This document shows positions 41,725-50,527 of a DNA stretch of 64,000 nt, one piece after another (positions within the stretch are counted from its first letter, which is position 1; every line of letters begins with the position of its first letter). The notes beneath the pieces were generated by a model. It was not told the DNA's origin, made no database searches, and saw only the letters and a list, made by a program, of their open reading frames with translations. Made by a program: the position numbers and the translations under genes. The stretch lies in contig DAOPZC010000008.1 in assembly GCA_035353175.1 (NCBI GenBank), forward strand, positions 41,889 through 105,888, given 5' to 3'. The DNA is from DAOPZC01 sp035353175. Lineage in GTDB: Bacteria > Verrucomicrobiota > Kiritimatiellia > RFP12 > UBA1067.

Positions 41725-42981
41725 ATGGGACACGACAATCTGATCGGAAGGCGTGAATTCATTCGGCTGGCGCAGGCGGGCATGTCCGCCTTGCCCTTCG
41801 TGCCGGCGGTGGCGCCTGGACAGGAAAACGTGGCCGCCGTGCCGCCGGAGAGTCCCCGCGCGTATGACAGAAAGATCAAGTTGGGACTGATCGGCTGCGG
41901 CGGACGGGGGACATGGATCAGCAACCTGTTCGCCGCGCACGGCGGCTTCGCGTTTACGGCGGTCGCGGATTATTTTGAGGAGCGTGCGGTTCGCACGGGT
42001 GCACTGCTGGGGGTGGCTCCGGCCCAGTGCTTTTCGGGCCTTGACAGTTACAAGCGATTGATGGCTTCGGGGGTCGAGGCCGTGGTGTTGCAGACTCCGC
42101 CGTATTTTTTCCCGCAGTATGCGGAATTTGCGCTGGAAGCGGGGCTCCATCTTTACATGGCAAAACCGGTGGCTATCGACATTCCGGGAACGGAGGCGAT
42201 CAAGCGGCTCGCCGTGCGGGCGACGGAACTGAAACGGGTTTTCCAGGCTGATTACCAGCTGCCCCGCGATCCGGTCAACATGGAGGTCGCCAAGCGTATT
42301 CGCGCGGGCGCGCTGGGCAAACTCCAGACCGTGTTTTCTTCGGGGTGGGCGGGCGGCAACGGCTATCAGGACCCGCCGCTGGAGCCGACGATCGAAAACC
42401 GCCTCAAAGACTTGGTCTGGTGCAACGATGTCGCCCTGGGCGGCGACTATATCGTCCATTACGATGTGCACATCATCGATGCCGTGGTCTGGGCGCTGGG
42501 CAAGGTGCCGGTCGCGGCGATGGGGGCGGCGGCGGCATTCCGGCCCTCCGCGCATGGTGACGCCCGCGACTCCAGCACAGTCGTCTACCTCTTCGACGAC
42601 GGGACGGTCTGGTGCCATCAGGGCGTGCTCGGCGCTTACCACGACTGGATCAAAACGGGTCGGCTCACGGCATCGCTGCAGGGGACGCAGGCGACGGCGT
42701 GCCTTTCCTACGCGGGCAAATCTTATGTGCGCGGCGGGCCGCGGCATTTCAGCGGCGGCGTGCCGAACCCCGAGGCGAGCGTTCGCACCAACATCGATGA
42801 GTTCAGGCAGGCGATCGACGCGGGCGATCATGCGAACGCGCAGGTGCGGCGCGCGGTGGAAAGCAACTTTGCGGCCGTTCTCGGCAGAGAGGCGGCCGCC
42901 CGCCGCACGCTGGTGACGCTGGAGGAACTCCTGCGCGAGAACCGCGCGTTGCGCCCCGATCTGAAGGGGCTCAAGAGCTGA
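41725..42981 (+). CDS. Tat-exported Gfo/Idh/MocA family oxidoreductase
   Basis: A 418-residue oxidoreductase. I chose ATG 41725, which has GAGGG 8 bp before it; an ATG at 41710 overlaps the regulator stop (ATGA) and is possible. The Tat motif GRREFIRLAQ is at residues 8-17, with a weakly hydrophobic segment after it. The Rossmann loop is GLIGCGGRG (54-62); the family Lys is in MAKPVAID. The C-terminal domain contains GGDYIVHYDVHIIDAVVW. Probably acts on a periplasmic glycoside or sugar with bound NAD. Coupled to an orphan response regulator, which is unusual. Confidence 0.9.
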   Translation: MGHDNLIGRREFIRLAQAGMSALPFVPAVAPGQENVAAVPPESPRAYDRKIKLGLIGCGGRGTWISNLFAAHGGFAFTAVADYFEERAVRTGALLGVAPAQCFSGLDSYKRLMASGVEAVVLQTPPYFFPQYAEFALEAGLHLYMAKPVAIDIPGTEAIKRLAVRATELKRVFQADYQLPRDPVNMEVAKRIRAGALGKLQTVFSSGWAGGNGYQDPPLEPTIENRLKDLVWCNDVALGGDYIVHYDVHIIDAVVWALGKVPVAAMGAAAAFRPSAHGDARDSSTVVYLFDDGTVWCHQGVLGAYHDWIKTGRLTASLQGTQATACLSYAGKSYVRGGPRHFSGGVPNPEASVRTNIDEFRQAIDAGDHANAQVRRAVESNFAAVLGREAAARRTLVTLEELLRENRALRPDLKGLKS

Positions 42982-43015
42982 TTGAAGCGTTCGCGTGCGT
43001 GGCCGGCAGCGGGGC

Positions 43016-43702
43016 TCAACGGGGGCGTTTGGCCGTGTCGATGTTGCGCGGCGTCGCCCATTCACGAAAGTCGGCGATGTCTTGGCGGACGGTCTCGAGC
43101 TGCAGGCTCAGTTCGTTGATGCGCTTGTCCAAAGAGGGATACGCCGCGACTTGCGCACTGTTGTCAGGGGCATAAACCAGCCCGAGAAAAGCATAGAGCG
43201 GGGTGAAATAACCGTCGATGGTGTCGATCTTCCGGCTCATGTCGTCGAGGGCGGTTGTCATCGTCTCGGGCGCGGCGCTTGTGCCGGCCGTCTTTTCGAG
43301 ACGCTTGAAAGACTGGTCGAGGAAGGTTGTCAGGCCTGCCAAATAGGTTGGGATGCCGTCGAACCGGGTGAGTGAGGCGGACATGCCGTTGACCTGCTTG
43401 CTGAGAGAAACAAGCGTGCTTTGCAGTTTTGCGTAATCTTCGTCGGCGGTGGCGTTCTGACTGTCGCGGACCGCGTTCTCCAGCGCACTGACGCGGTGGT
43501 TGAGGCTTGCGAGTTGACTGTTCAACGTGTCCATCTTCTGAATGAACGGTTTTTGCGGGTCGGACACGTCGGGCGATTCCGACAGCGCTTTAGAAAGCGA
43601 AGCCCGTGTGCGCTTGCCCTCTTCGCGGATCAACACGCGTGTCGTGAAGAAGGATGCCAGAATTGAGAGGCAGATGGCCAGCGTGCAGAGAATCAGTTTC
43701 AT
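43016..43702 (-). CDS. membrane-anchored coiled-coil protein of unknown function
   Basis: A 228-residue protein with ATG at 43702 and GGAGG 7 bp before. One N-terminal membrane segment (residues 2-22, LILCTLAICLSILASFF) is followed by a charged, helix-rich region with heptad-like spacing (about 55-110, LNSQLASLNHRVSALENAV) and a second helical part (about 185-215). No enzyme motif is seen. It is divergent from a sugar transferase gene, so a cell-envelope role is possible but unsupported. Confidence 0.75.
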   Translation of the reverse strand: MKLILCTLAICLSILASFFTTRVLIREEGKRTRASLSKALSESPDVSDPQKPFIQKMDTLNSQLASLNHRVSALENAVRDSQNATADEDYAKLQSTLVSLSKQVNGMSASLTRFDGIPTYLAGLTTFLDQSFKRLEKTAGTSAAPETMTTALDDMSRKIDTIDGYFTPLYAFLGLVYAPDNSAQVAAYPSLDKRINELSLQLETVRQDIADFREWATPRNIDTAKRPR

Positions 43703-43829
43703 CTTCGCCCTCCATGGCACAGTTATGATGCGTCATATTTTAACCGAGAGGCTGCCGGGCCACAATCCAAAGAATGAGAATAGGCCGGGGAGCAATCTGG
43801 GCTTGATGCTTCGGAGCCGAAAACCGATA

Positions 43830-44708
43830 ATGCAACAAAGACGAATGATAACCACATTCAAAGATCCGGGGCAAACGACGGTAGGGGAAATTCTTGACCG
43901 CGTCGAGGCGGCCTTGAAAGAGGGGGACGCTGTTGCGGTGGCGGAAACCTGTCTTCCTGTGTTGGAACGTGAGGCGGGGTGCTGTCCTGACGGCGAGGGA
44001 AACTTTGTTTTCGGCGCGCCCGCCGCTTCGGCGATGCGGTGCAGCAGGGCGGAGCGCGCAATGGCGTGTCTGTTGCTTGTACTTCTGTCGCCGGTGTTTG
44101 CGGTCGTAGCCGGACTCGTGTTGCTTTTTGAGGGACGCCCGGTGATCTTCCGCCAGGAACGGTATGGCTGCGACGGTGTGCCGTTTACGGTGTTCAAGTT
44201 CCGTACTATGGTGCGGCGTTCCGAGTCGTTGCATGGGAGGCTGCAGCAGAAACTGGGGCAAGAGGGGCATCTGTTCAAGCTGGCTCGCGATCCCCGGGTA
44301 ACCCGCCTGGGCGGTTTCTTGCGGCGTTCTTTTCTGGACGAGTTGCCTCAACTCCTGAACGTGGCGAAAGGCGAGATGCGGTTCATCGGGCCGCGCCCGC
44401 TACCGGCAAGCGACCAGGGACACTACACGCGTCCCTGTCACGCGCTGAGACTGAAAGGCATGCCGGGTATTACGGGGCTGTGGCAGGTGGCGGGACGCAA
44501 CGAGCGCACATTCGATGAGATGTGCCTGTTGGACTGTTATTATCTGTGCCACCGGTCGCTCGCCTTCGACTTACGCCTGATTATGCGAACGGTGCGGGTG
44601 ATGTTCAAGGAGGTATGCTTGAAACGCGAACCCCAGCGCGGTGGCGAGCAGCCATCCGACGTCGCTGGCGCAGGCTGCGGCAGCCAGCATCGCGACGGCA
44701 ACCCATAG
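43830..44708 (+). CDS. undecaprenyl-phosphate sugar phosphotransferase-type bacterial sugar transferase
   Basis: About 292 residues. The N-terminal 65 residues are variable, followed by one membrane helix (AMACLLLVLLSPVFAVVAGLVLLF) and the catalytic domain of the WcaJ/WbaP family: IFRQERYG, FKFRTM, RVTRLGGFLRRSFLDELPQL, MRFIGPRPL, PGITGLWQVAGRN. It loads the first sugar phosphate onto the lipid carrier for exopolysaccharide or O-antigen. Start codon uncertain (43806, 43830 or 43845). The C-terminal 35 residues beyond the family domain overlap a gene on the other strand, so translation of that tail is doubtful. Confidence 0.9.
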   Translation: MQQRRMITTFKDPGQTTVGEILDRVEAALKEGDAVAVAETCLPVLEREAGCCPDGEGNFVFGAPAASAMRCSRAERAMACLLLVLLSPVFAVVAGLVLLFEGRPVIFRQERYGCDGVPFTVFKFRTMVRRSESLHGRLQQKLGQEGHLFKLARDPRVTRLGGFLRRSFLDELPQLLNVAKGEMRFIGPRPLPASDQGHYTRPCHALRLKGMPGITGLWQVAGRNERTFDEMCLLDCYYLCHRSLAFDLRLIMRTVRVMFKEVCLKREPQRGGEQPSDVAGAGCGSQHRDGNP

Positions 44709-45203
44709 GCCGCGGGAGAAGGCGTGTTCGTGCGCGAGCTTTACGCGGACACGCTCGCGGTCGGTGGGCGTGAGCCGCAAGGTGAGGCATCGGGTGTGCG
44801 GCAGGGTGAGCGGGAGCGGATGGTCGGGAACCCATGCCAGCGGCCGCTTGAGCAGCGCCGGAGAGCGTCTGTCTTGGATGACTTCGAGGTCGCCCTCGCG
44901 GTTCAAATCGAGCTGGAAACGCGGGGCGGCTCCGCGCGTGAAGGCGGCGATGCGCAAGAGTACGGGTTGCCGCGTCCTGCCGATCAGGTCCAGCGCTTCC
45001 CGCGTCGCGCGCAGGATGATTTCGCCGTCGGGATCAAGGGGGTCGAGCGTGGCGAAAAGATGTTGCGTGGCGCCCTGCGGAACGCGCGCCAGCCATGTGG
45101 CGAGAGCGGCGGAGACGGCGGCGGCAAAAAATGCGGACGGGCCTGCTCCGGCGATCAAGCCGGCGGCGGCCGAGGCCAGCAACATGGCGGACACGCACGA
45201 CAT
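44571..45203 (-). CDS. putative membrane protein of unknown function
   Basis: A 210-residue frame with two hydrophobic clusters: residues 5-35 (AMLLASAAAGLIAGAG, FFAAAVSAALATWL) and 165-200 (GLWVAVAMLAAAACASDVGWLLATALGFAFQAYLL), flanking a mixed soluble middle. This TM-soluble-TM pattern and the lack of any plus-strand gene at 44709-45293 support it. Against it: no ribosome site and a 138-base convergent overlap with the sugar transferase. Not recognised as any known family. Confidence 0.5.
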   Translation of the reverse strand: MSCVSAMLLASAAAGLIAGAGPSAFFAAAVSAALATWLARVPQGATQHLFATLDPLDPDGEIILRATREALDLIGRTRQPVLLRIAAFTRGAAPRFQLDLNREGDLEVIQDRRSPALLKRPLAWVPDHPLPLTLPHTRCLTLRLTPTDRERVRVKLAHEHAFSRGLWVAVAMLAAAACASDVGWLLATALGFAFQAYLLEHHPHRSHNQA

Positions 45204-45258
45204 GGATTAAAGTTAGCGGGAAACAAGCCCAAGGACAAGCCCGAACCTCACTCGCGGC

Positions 45259-45287
45259 TTGAGCTGGGGGCGGCGCTGAGGTACAGT
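45259..45287 (+). promoter_or_regulatory. promoter of folE
   Basis: -35 TTGAGC (45259-45264), 17-bp spacer, -10 TACAGT (45282-45287). The ATG starts six bases after the -10, so transcripts from it would have no leader. Confidence 0.4.
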
Positions 45288-45293
45288 GAAGGC

Positions 45294-45866
45294 ATGAAGA
45301 AGAAACCGATCAACAAAGACCGTGTCGCCGGTCTGGTCCGACAGTTGCTTGAGGAACTGGGCGAGGATCCCGAACGCGAGGGCTTGAAGAAAACGCCCGA
45401 ACGGATGGCCGAGTCGTTGATTTTTTTGACGGGCGGATATTGGAAGACGCCGAAGCAGATTCTGAACGGCGCCGTGTTCCAGGCGCACATGAACCACATG
45501 ATCATCGTGCGCGACATCGAGATCTACAGCCTGTGCGAACACCACCTGTTGCCGTTCTATGGGCGCTGCCATGTGGGGTATATCGCGAAGGAAAAGGTTT
45601 TGGGGGTCAGCAAGATCGCACGCATTGTGGACTGCTTTGCGCGGCGCCTGCAAATTCAGGAACGTCTGACCGAGCAGGTAGCGGACGCGATACTGGAAGA
45701 GGCTGAGGCCGAGGGCGTGGGCGTGGTCATGGAGTGTCGTCACCTGTGCATGATGATGCGCGGGGTGGAGAAGCAGAATTCTGTGATGACGACGTCGGCG
45801 GTGCTGGGTTCGTTCCGGACCGACCCTGCCACGCGCCAAGAGTTCATGACGCTGATCAACCGTTAG
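45294..45866 (+). CDS. folE: GTP cyclohydrolase I
   Basis: A 190-residue enzyme that makes 7,8-dihydroneopterin triphosphate from GTP, the first step to folate. The zinc and active-site motifs are SLCEHHLLPFYG (Cys and the two His) and the second Cys in ECRHLCMMMRG. GREDPEREGL-like EDPEREGLKKTPERM opens the catalytic domain, and LGSFRTDPATRQEFMTLI closes it. The downstream epimerase gene starts 6 bp later, so the two form an operon. Confidence 0.98.
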   Translation: MKKKPINKDRVAGLVRQLLEELGEDPEREGLKKTPERMAESLIFLTGGYWKTPKQILNGAVFQAHMNHMIIVRDIEIYSLCEHHLLPFYGRCHVGYIAKEKVLGVSKIARIVDCFARRLQIQERLTEQVADAILEEAEAEGVGVVMECRHLCMMMRGVEKQNSVMTTSAVLGSFRTDPATRQEFMTLINR

Positions 45867-45872
45867 GACCTT

Positions 45873-46832
45873 ATGCGGATCGCGCTGTCGACCAATTGGA
45901 ATGCCGCGCGCCACGAGAACGGCGAAGCCCTGGTGGACGAGATCATCGCGCTGGGGTTCGACGCACTCGAGGTGGGGTACCACACGACCGAAGAACTGGC
46001 CGCGGGAATACGTCGTCGGGTGACGGCGGGGAGTGCGACGGTTGATAGCGTCCATGCGTACTGTCCGGTGCCGATCGGCGCGCCGCACGGGTATCCCGAG
46101 CTTTACCTGCTTGCTTCGCTGGACGAGGACGAGCGGGCCATGGCCGCAATCCATATCGGGCGAACGCTGTCTTTCGCGGAGTCGATGGGCGCGCGGGCGG
46201 TGGTGCTCCATGCGGGCCGCGTGTTCCTGAAGTCAATCTTTGGCGAGCTGCACACGCGGACGTTGGTTGATGCGCTGGAGGAGGAGGGCGCGGTTGAGGC
46301 GCCGCGCTACCAGCGGCTGATGGCCAAGGCGTTGCGCCGCCGCCGCGCGCGCGTGGTGAAATATTTCGACGGTTTCTGCCTTTCGCTTGACGCGCTGTTG
46401 CCGAAATTCGAAAAGGCTGGCGTGACGTTATGCCTGGAGAACCTCCCCTCGATCGAAGCGTTTCCTGACGAACGGGAGATGGCGATGCTGAAGCGGCGCT
46501 TCGACACGCCGGCGCTGTCCTATTGGCACGATATGGGGCATGGACAAGTGCGCGAGAACATGGGGTGGATCCGGCATGTCGAGGCGGCGCGGGAGCTGCT
46601 GGCCGTCACGCGTGGCATTCATATCCATGACGCGTTGCCGCTGACGAACGATCACCTGCCGGCGGGCAGGGGGATGATCGACTTTGGAGCATTTGCCTTT
46701 TACGCCCCGGATTCGATTATCAAAGTGTTTGAGCCGTCCCCGGACGTGACGAAACGCGAGCTGTCCGATGCGTTGTTCCACGTGCGGAAAACGTGGGGGG
46801 GGGCTACGCCGGCAACCCCGTCGCCCGTTTGA
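45873..46832 (+). CDS. sugar phosphate isomerase/epimerase-type TIM-barrel protein, cytosolic
   Basis: A 319-residue protein with no signal peptide. Barrel motifs of the AP-endonuclease-2/xylose-isomerase-like fold are present: DALEVGYHT, VDSVHAYCPVP, ARAVVLHAGR, VTLCLENLPS, YWHDMGHGQ and HIHDAL, with His, Glu and Asp residues typical for metal binding. TAGGA lies before the ATG and folE ends 6 bp upstream. The last codons contain a run of nine G (46795-46803) and the 3' end overlaps the opposing glycosyltransferase by 29 bases. Substrate unknown. Confidence 0.88.
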   Translation: MRIALSTNWNAARHENGEALVDEIIALGFDALEVGYHTTEELAAGIRRRVTAGSATVDSVHAYCPVPIGAPHGYPELYLLASLDEDERAMAAIHIGRTLSFAESMGARAVVLHAGRVFLKSIFGELHTRTLVDALEEEGAVEAPRYQRLMAKALRRRRARVVKYFDGFCLSLDALLPKFEKAGVTLCLENLPSIEAFPDEREMAMLKRRFDTPALSYWHDMGHGQVRENMGWIRHVEAARELLAVTRGIHIHDALPLTNDHLPAGRGMIDFGAFAFYAPDSIIKVFEPSPDVTKRELSDALFHVRKTWGGATPATPSPV

Positions 46833-47955
46833 AAAAGGCCTCGAGTTGGCCGATGTTGACCGAACCGTCGAACTCGTTTTCGATTGTCTTGCGCGCGGCC
46901 TTCGCAAGTCGGAGGAGCAGCTCCTTTGAGCTCAGGGCCCGCGCCAGCACATCCGCTAGCGTGGCGGGATCGTCGGGCGGGACGAGTAGGCCGTTCACGT
47001 TGTCGGTGATGACCTCGCCGGCGGCGCCGGCGGTGGTGGTGACGACGGGCGTCCCGAGCGCCATGGCCTCGAGCAAGATGTTCGCGATGCCGTCGCGGTC
47101 GCCGTTCCGCATGCGCCGGGAAGGCAGAACGAGCAGCGAGGAATCCATCATGCGCGTGAGGGTTTCCTCCTCGGATTGCCAACCCGCGAAGAATACGGTT
47201 TGCTCGAGCTCCAGCTGGTGCCGCAGATCTTCCAGCTCATGCAGGCAAGGCCCCGTTCCCGCGATGATGCAGGTGAAGCGGACGCCGTGCATCCGGAGCA
47301 GGGCGCAGGCTTGCAGCAGCGTGTCCAGCCCCTTCTTTTTCTCCAGGCGGCAGGCGCAGAAAAGCACTTCGTCCGGCTGGATCGTGTCGAACGAGAAATC
47401 GTTGAGCGGCAGGCCGTGATGGATGACCGAGACTTTGTCTTGCGGAATGCCTGCGGCGAGAACCGCGTCTGCGGCATGTTGCGAACAGGCCGTAATGCCG
47501 GCCGCCGTTTGCAGCCGCCGGAGCAGGGCGCGGGGGCGGGTTGTGAATACGTCGTGCGCGTGGACCGCGCAGGTCCATGGCAGCCCCATGGCGCGTGCGG
47601 CGATGGCGGAGAGGTCCGCCGTGATGCCGGCGAACTGGGCATGAATCAGGCGGCTCTCCGTGTCGGACACCTTTTTGATCAGATGGGCCGCCTGCGGCAG
47701 CCGTTTGATGATCCTGCAGGCGGCGAGCGGAGCCGTGGGCAGCTCGCTGAGGATGCGTGCGCAGGACGCTTTGAAGAACGGCCAGCGGTATTTTATCGGG
47801 CAGCTGCCCAACGCGAACTTGAGCGGGTTCGTGTCGTCGTTCAACAGGCGTGTGAAAACGGGCCAGTTGCGGCGTTCGAGCTGATCCAACTCGCGCCGGA
47901 TGAAGGTTTCGCTTCGTGAGATCCGGTCGAGCAGGTATGTGACGGGGAAAGGCAT
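46804..47955 (-). CDS. family 4 glycosyltransferase
   Basis: A 383-residue retaining GT-B glycosyltransferase. The N-terminal acceptor domain includes RSETFIRRELDQL and VHAHDVFT. The C-terminal nucleotide-sugar domain shows ACRLEKKKGLDTLLQA, a YHH-type VIHHGLPL, and the E-x7-E region RDGIANILLEAMALGTPVV. The start at 47955 lies 2 bp after the M42 peptidase stop, so they form an operon. It probably adds a sugar in cell-surface glycan synthesis; donor and acceptor unknown. Confidence 0.93.
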   Translation of the reverse strand: MPFPVTYLLDRISRSETFIRRELDQLERRNWPVFTRLLNDDTNPLKFALGSCPIKYRWPFFKASCARILSELPTAPLAACRIIKRLPQAAHLIKKVSDTESRLIHAQFAGITADLSAIAARAMGLPWTCAVHAHDVFTTRPRALLRRLQTAAGITACSQHAADAVLAAGIPQDKVSVIHHGLPLNDFSFDTIQPDEVLFCACRLEKKKGLDTLLQACALLRMHGVRFTCIIAGTGPCLHELEDLRHQLELEQTVFFAGWQSEEETLTRMMDSSLLVLPSRRMRNGDRDGIANILLEAMALGTPVVTTTAGAAGEVITDNVNGLLVPPDDPATLADVLARALSSKELLLRLAKAARKTIENEFDGSVNIGQLEAFFKRATGLPA

Positions 47956-47957
47956 GT

Positions 47958-49034
47958 TTACGGCTGTTTGGGGTAGAGGTCGAGGTCGGCCGGGATGGCC
48001 CGGATGGCTGCGCAGAGCAGGTCGACCGTCTGACTCGCATCGGAGAGGCTGAGGAGCTCGACCGGACTGTGCATATAGCGCAACGGGATGCTGAGTTGCG
48101 CCACGGCGGCTCCCGACCGCGACATGCGCATGGCCCACGCACAGGTGCCGGTGCCGCGGCTGCGGACTTGGCGCTGCACCTTGATGCGCTGAGCTTCTCC
48201 GGCCTCCAGCACGAGGCGGTTGAGACGGGTGTGGTATGTTGGGCCGATCCCCACGACGGGTCCGCCGTCGATGCGGATGTCGCCGACGACTTTCCGGTCC
48301 TCTTTTTGCGCGTCGCTGGCGAAGGTGACGTCGACGCACAGGCCGATGTGCGGATTGATGTCGTAGGCGGTCGTGATGCCGCCGACCAGGCCCACCTCTT
48401 CCTGCACGCTGGCGACCATGTGGAGCGCGACGTTCAGCTTTTCACCCGCGAGGCGGCGCATGGTTTCCGTGACGATGAACGCGCCGATGCGGTTGTCGAA
48501 GCCGCGGCAGGCCACGCGGTTGTTGGCGAGCGCGCGCCAGCCGGCATCGACGACCGCCGGGCTGCCGAGGTCGACGAGCGAAAGCGCGTCCTCTCTGTTC
48601 CTCGCGCCGATGTCGACCGCGATCTCCTTGATCTCCTGCGGTGCGACTTTTTCCCTGTCTTTCGCCGACATCAGGTGAGGGGGGCGCACGCCGAACACGC
48701 CGTAGACCGGGCCCTGCTTGCCACGGATCACGATGCGTTCCGCCGCGACCAGCGGGATGGTGACGCCGCCGAGCGGGCACATGTAGAGGAATCCATCGTC
48801 GTCGATGTACTGCACCATGAAGCCGATCTCGTCGCAGTGGCCCTCGATCATCACGCGCAGCGGCGCGTCCGGATTGAGACACGCCCGCAGGTTGCCGTGC
48901 ACGTCGATCTTCAGGTTGGGCACCGCGGCCGTTTTGAGGTAGCCGGCCAGCAGCGCCATGCCGTCATATTCGAAACCGGTGGGAGTGGGAAGCGCGACGA
49001 GATCCTGTAAAAGGGAGAGAGCCTGTTTGTCCAT
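47958..49034 (-). CDS. M42 family metallopeptidase (glutamyl/general aminopeptidase type)
   Basis: A 358-residue cytosolic zinc or cobalt aminopeptidase. Metal ligands are seen in IEGHCDEIG (His and Asp), CRGFDNRIGA (bridging Asp), SVQEEVGLVGG (general base Glu plus ligand Glu), VDVTFASD and the last His in YMHSPVELL. GHCDE replaces the more usual AHMDE. The start at 49034 has AAAGG about 10 bp upstream; the longer frame from 49067 lacks a ribosome site. Confidence 0.94.
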   Translation of the reverse strand: MDKQALSLLQDLVALPTPTGFEYDGMALLAGYLKTAAVPNLKIDVHGNLRACLNPDAPLRVMIEGHCDEIGFMVQYIDDDGFLYMCPLGGVTIPLVAAERIVIRGKQGPVYGVFGVRPPHLMSAKDREKVAPQEIKEIAVDIGARNREDALSLVDLGSPAVVDAGWRALANNRVACRGFDNRIGAFIVTETMRRLAGEKLNVALHMVASVQEEVGLVGGITTAYDINPHIGLCVDVTFASDAQKEDRKVVGDIRIDGGPVVGIGPTYHTRLNRLVLEAGEAQRIKVQRQVRSRGTGTCAWAMRMSRSGAAVAQLSIPLRYMHSPVELLSLSDASQTVDLLCAAIRAIPADLDLYPKQP

Positions 49035-49093
49035 CTGCAACGCCTTTCTGGGCGCGTGCGCCGTCATGGCGCGTGAGCGCGGGTTCGGTGAGT

Positions 49094-49122
49094 AGTTTAC
49101 GTGCGGGCACGCGGAACTGCAA
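49094..49122 (-). promoter_or_regulatory. promoter of the M42 peptidase-GT4 operon
   Basis: On the minus strand: -35 TTGCAG (49122-49117), 17-bp spacer, -10 TAAACT (49099-49094). Beyond this, the 324-base gap 49035-49358 between the peptidase and carA shows no gene and no terminator I could support. Confidence 0.45.
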
Positions 49123-49358
49123 GGCCGGAAAAGAGCGGTGAAAGGGCGGTGGGCGAAGGGCGGTGGAGAGGCCGCGCAGAAGAGGAGCCGGCCGATAAAA
49201 CGGAGTCGGCGATTCTGACGGCTTGCCGACGGGTATCAACGGCATGCGCGATGGTGAGACGGCGGTGGCCTTCGGTTTCCCACTCGCCCGAGAAGACGGA
49301 TTGTCTGGAAATCCTGTGTGCGAAGTCTCTTGAACCGATCTCTGACCTCTGAGCCCCG

Positions 49359-50510
49359 CTACGCGCTCAGGATCATCTTCTTGAACTGGCTGAAAAGGTA
49401 GCGCGAGTCGTGGGGGCCTGGGGCGGCTTCGGGGTGGTACTGCACCGAGAAGACCGGCTCGCGGCGATGGCGCATGCCCTCGACCGTGTTGTCGTTGAGG
49501 TTGATGTGCGTGACCTCGACGACCGCCTTGTCCAGCGACTCCATGTCGACCATGAAGTTGTGGTTCTGCGAGGTAATCTCGACCTTGCCGGAGGCGAGTT
49601 CCTGCACGGGGTGGTTACAGCCGTGGTGTCCGAACTTCAGGCGGCGGGTTTGTCCGCCCAAGGCCCAGCCGAGCAATTGATGGCCGAGGCAGATGCCCAT
49701 TATCGGGGCCTTGCCCACCAAGGCGCGGATGTTCTCGATGGCGTACGACAACGCGGCCGGATCGGCCGGGCCGTTCGACAGGAAAATGCCCGCGGGTTTC
49801 ATGGCGAGCACCTCGGCGGCCGGGGTTTTGGCCGGCACCACGGTGACCCGCATGCCCTGCTGGCGCAGGCGGCGCAAGATGTTGAATTTGATGCCGAAGT
49901 CGTAGGCCACGACCGGGATTTCGGCCTCCGGCAATTTTTCGTCCGCGATGCCCCAGGTCGCCGATATCGTGTCGTCGGGATCGAAGACGTAGGACTTCTT
50001 CGTGGAGACCTTCTGCGCGTAGTCCTGGCCATCAAGGCCTTCCCAGGCCCGGGCGCGTTTGACGCCCTCTTCGGCCGTGATGGCGCCCGTGGCGCAGAGA
50101 TAGCCTTTGGGCGTGCCCGCATTGCGCAGGCGGATGGTGAGCGCGCGCGTGTCGATGCCCGCGAGGCCGGGCACACCGGCTTTGATCAGGGTCTCTGCGA
50201 GGGCGTGCTCTGAGCGCCAGTTGCTCGGCTCGGTGTAGTGGTGGATGATCAGGCCCTCGGCATGGATGTGCGCGGACTCGTAGTCCGGCGCGTTGAAGCC
50301 GGTGTTGCCGATTTCCGGAGAGGTGAGGGTGACGAGTTGGCCGGCGTAGGAGGGGTCGGTCAGGATCTCCTCATAGCCGGGCGTGCCAGTGTTGAATACG
50401 ACTTCGCCGAGGCGGTCGACGGGCGCGCCGAACGACCAGGCCGGATAGACGGTGCCGTCCGCGAGTGCGAGGAAGGCATTCTTTTCGCGTTGTTGTTTCC
50501 AGTTGTACAT
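49359..50510 (-). CDS. carA: carbamoyl phosphate synthase small subunit (glutaminase)
   Basis: A 383-residue amidotransferase subunit that releases ammonia from glutamine for carbamoyl phosphate (arginine and pyrimidine synthesis). The N-terminal domain includes GEVVFNTGTPGYEEILTDPSY. The class-I glutaminase domain has nucleophile Cys in GICLGHQ and the His/Glu pair in YHPEAAPGPHD. It lies downstream of carB, opposite to the usual carAB order, with a 50-base gap holding a palindrome. No ribosome site is evident in front of the ATG (upstream bases are pyrimidine-rich). Confidence 0.98.
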   Translation of the reverse strand: MYNWKQQREKNAFLALADGTVYPAWSFGAPVDRLGEVVFNTGTPGYEEILTDPSYAGQLVTLTSPEIGNTGFNAPDYESAHIHAEGLIIHHYTEPSNWRSEHALAETLIKAGVPGLAGIDTRALTIRLRNAGTPKGYLCATGAITAEEGVKRARAWEGLDGQDYAQKVSTKKSYVFDPDDTISATWGIADEKLPEAEIPVVAYDFGIKFNILRRLRQQGMRVTVVPAKTPAAEVLAMKPAGIFLSNGPADPAALSYAIENIRALVGKAPIMGICLGHQLLGWALGGQTRRLKFGHHGCNHPVQELASGKVEITSQNHNFMVDMESLDKAVVEVTHINLNDNTVEGMRHRREPVFSVQYHPEAAPGPHDSRYLFSQFKKMILSA

Positions 50511-50527
50511 AGGTGGTAAGGGGGTTG

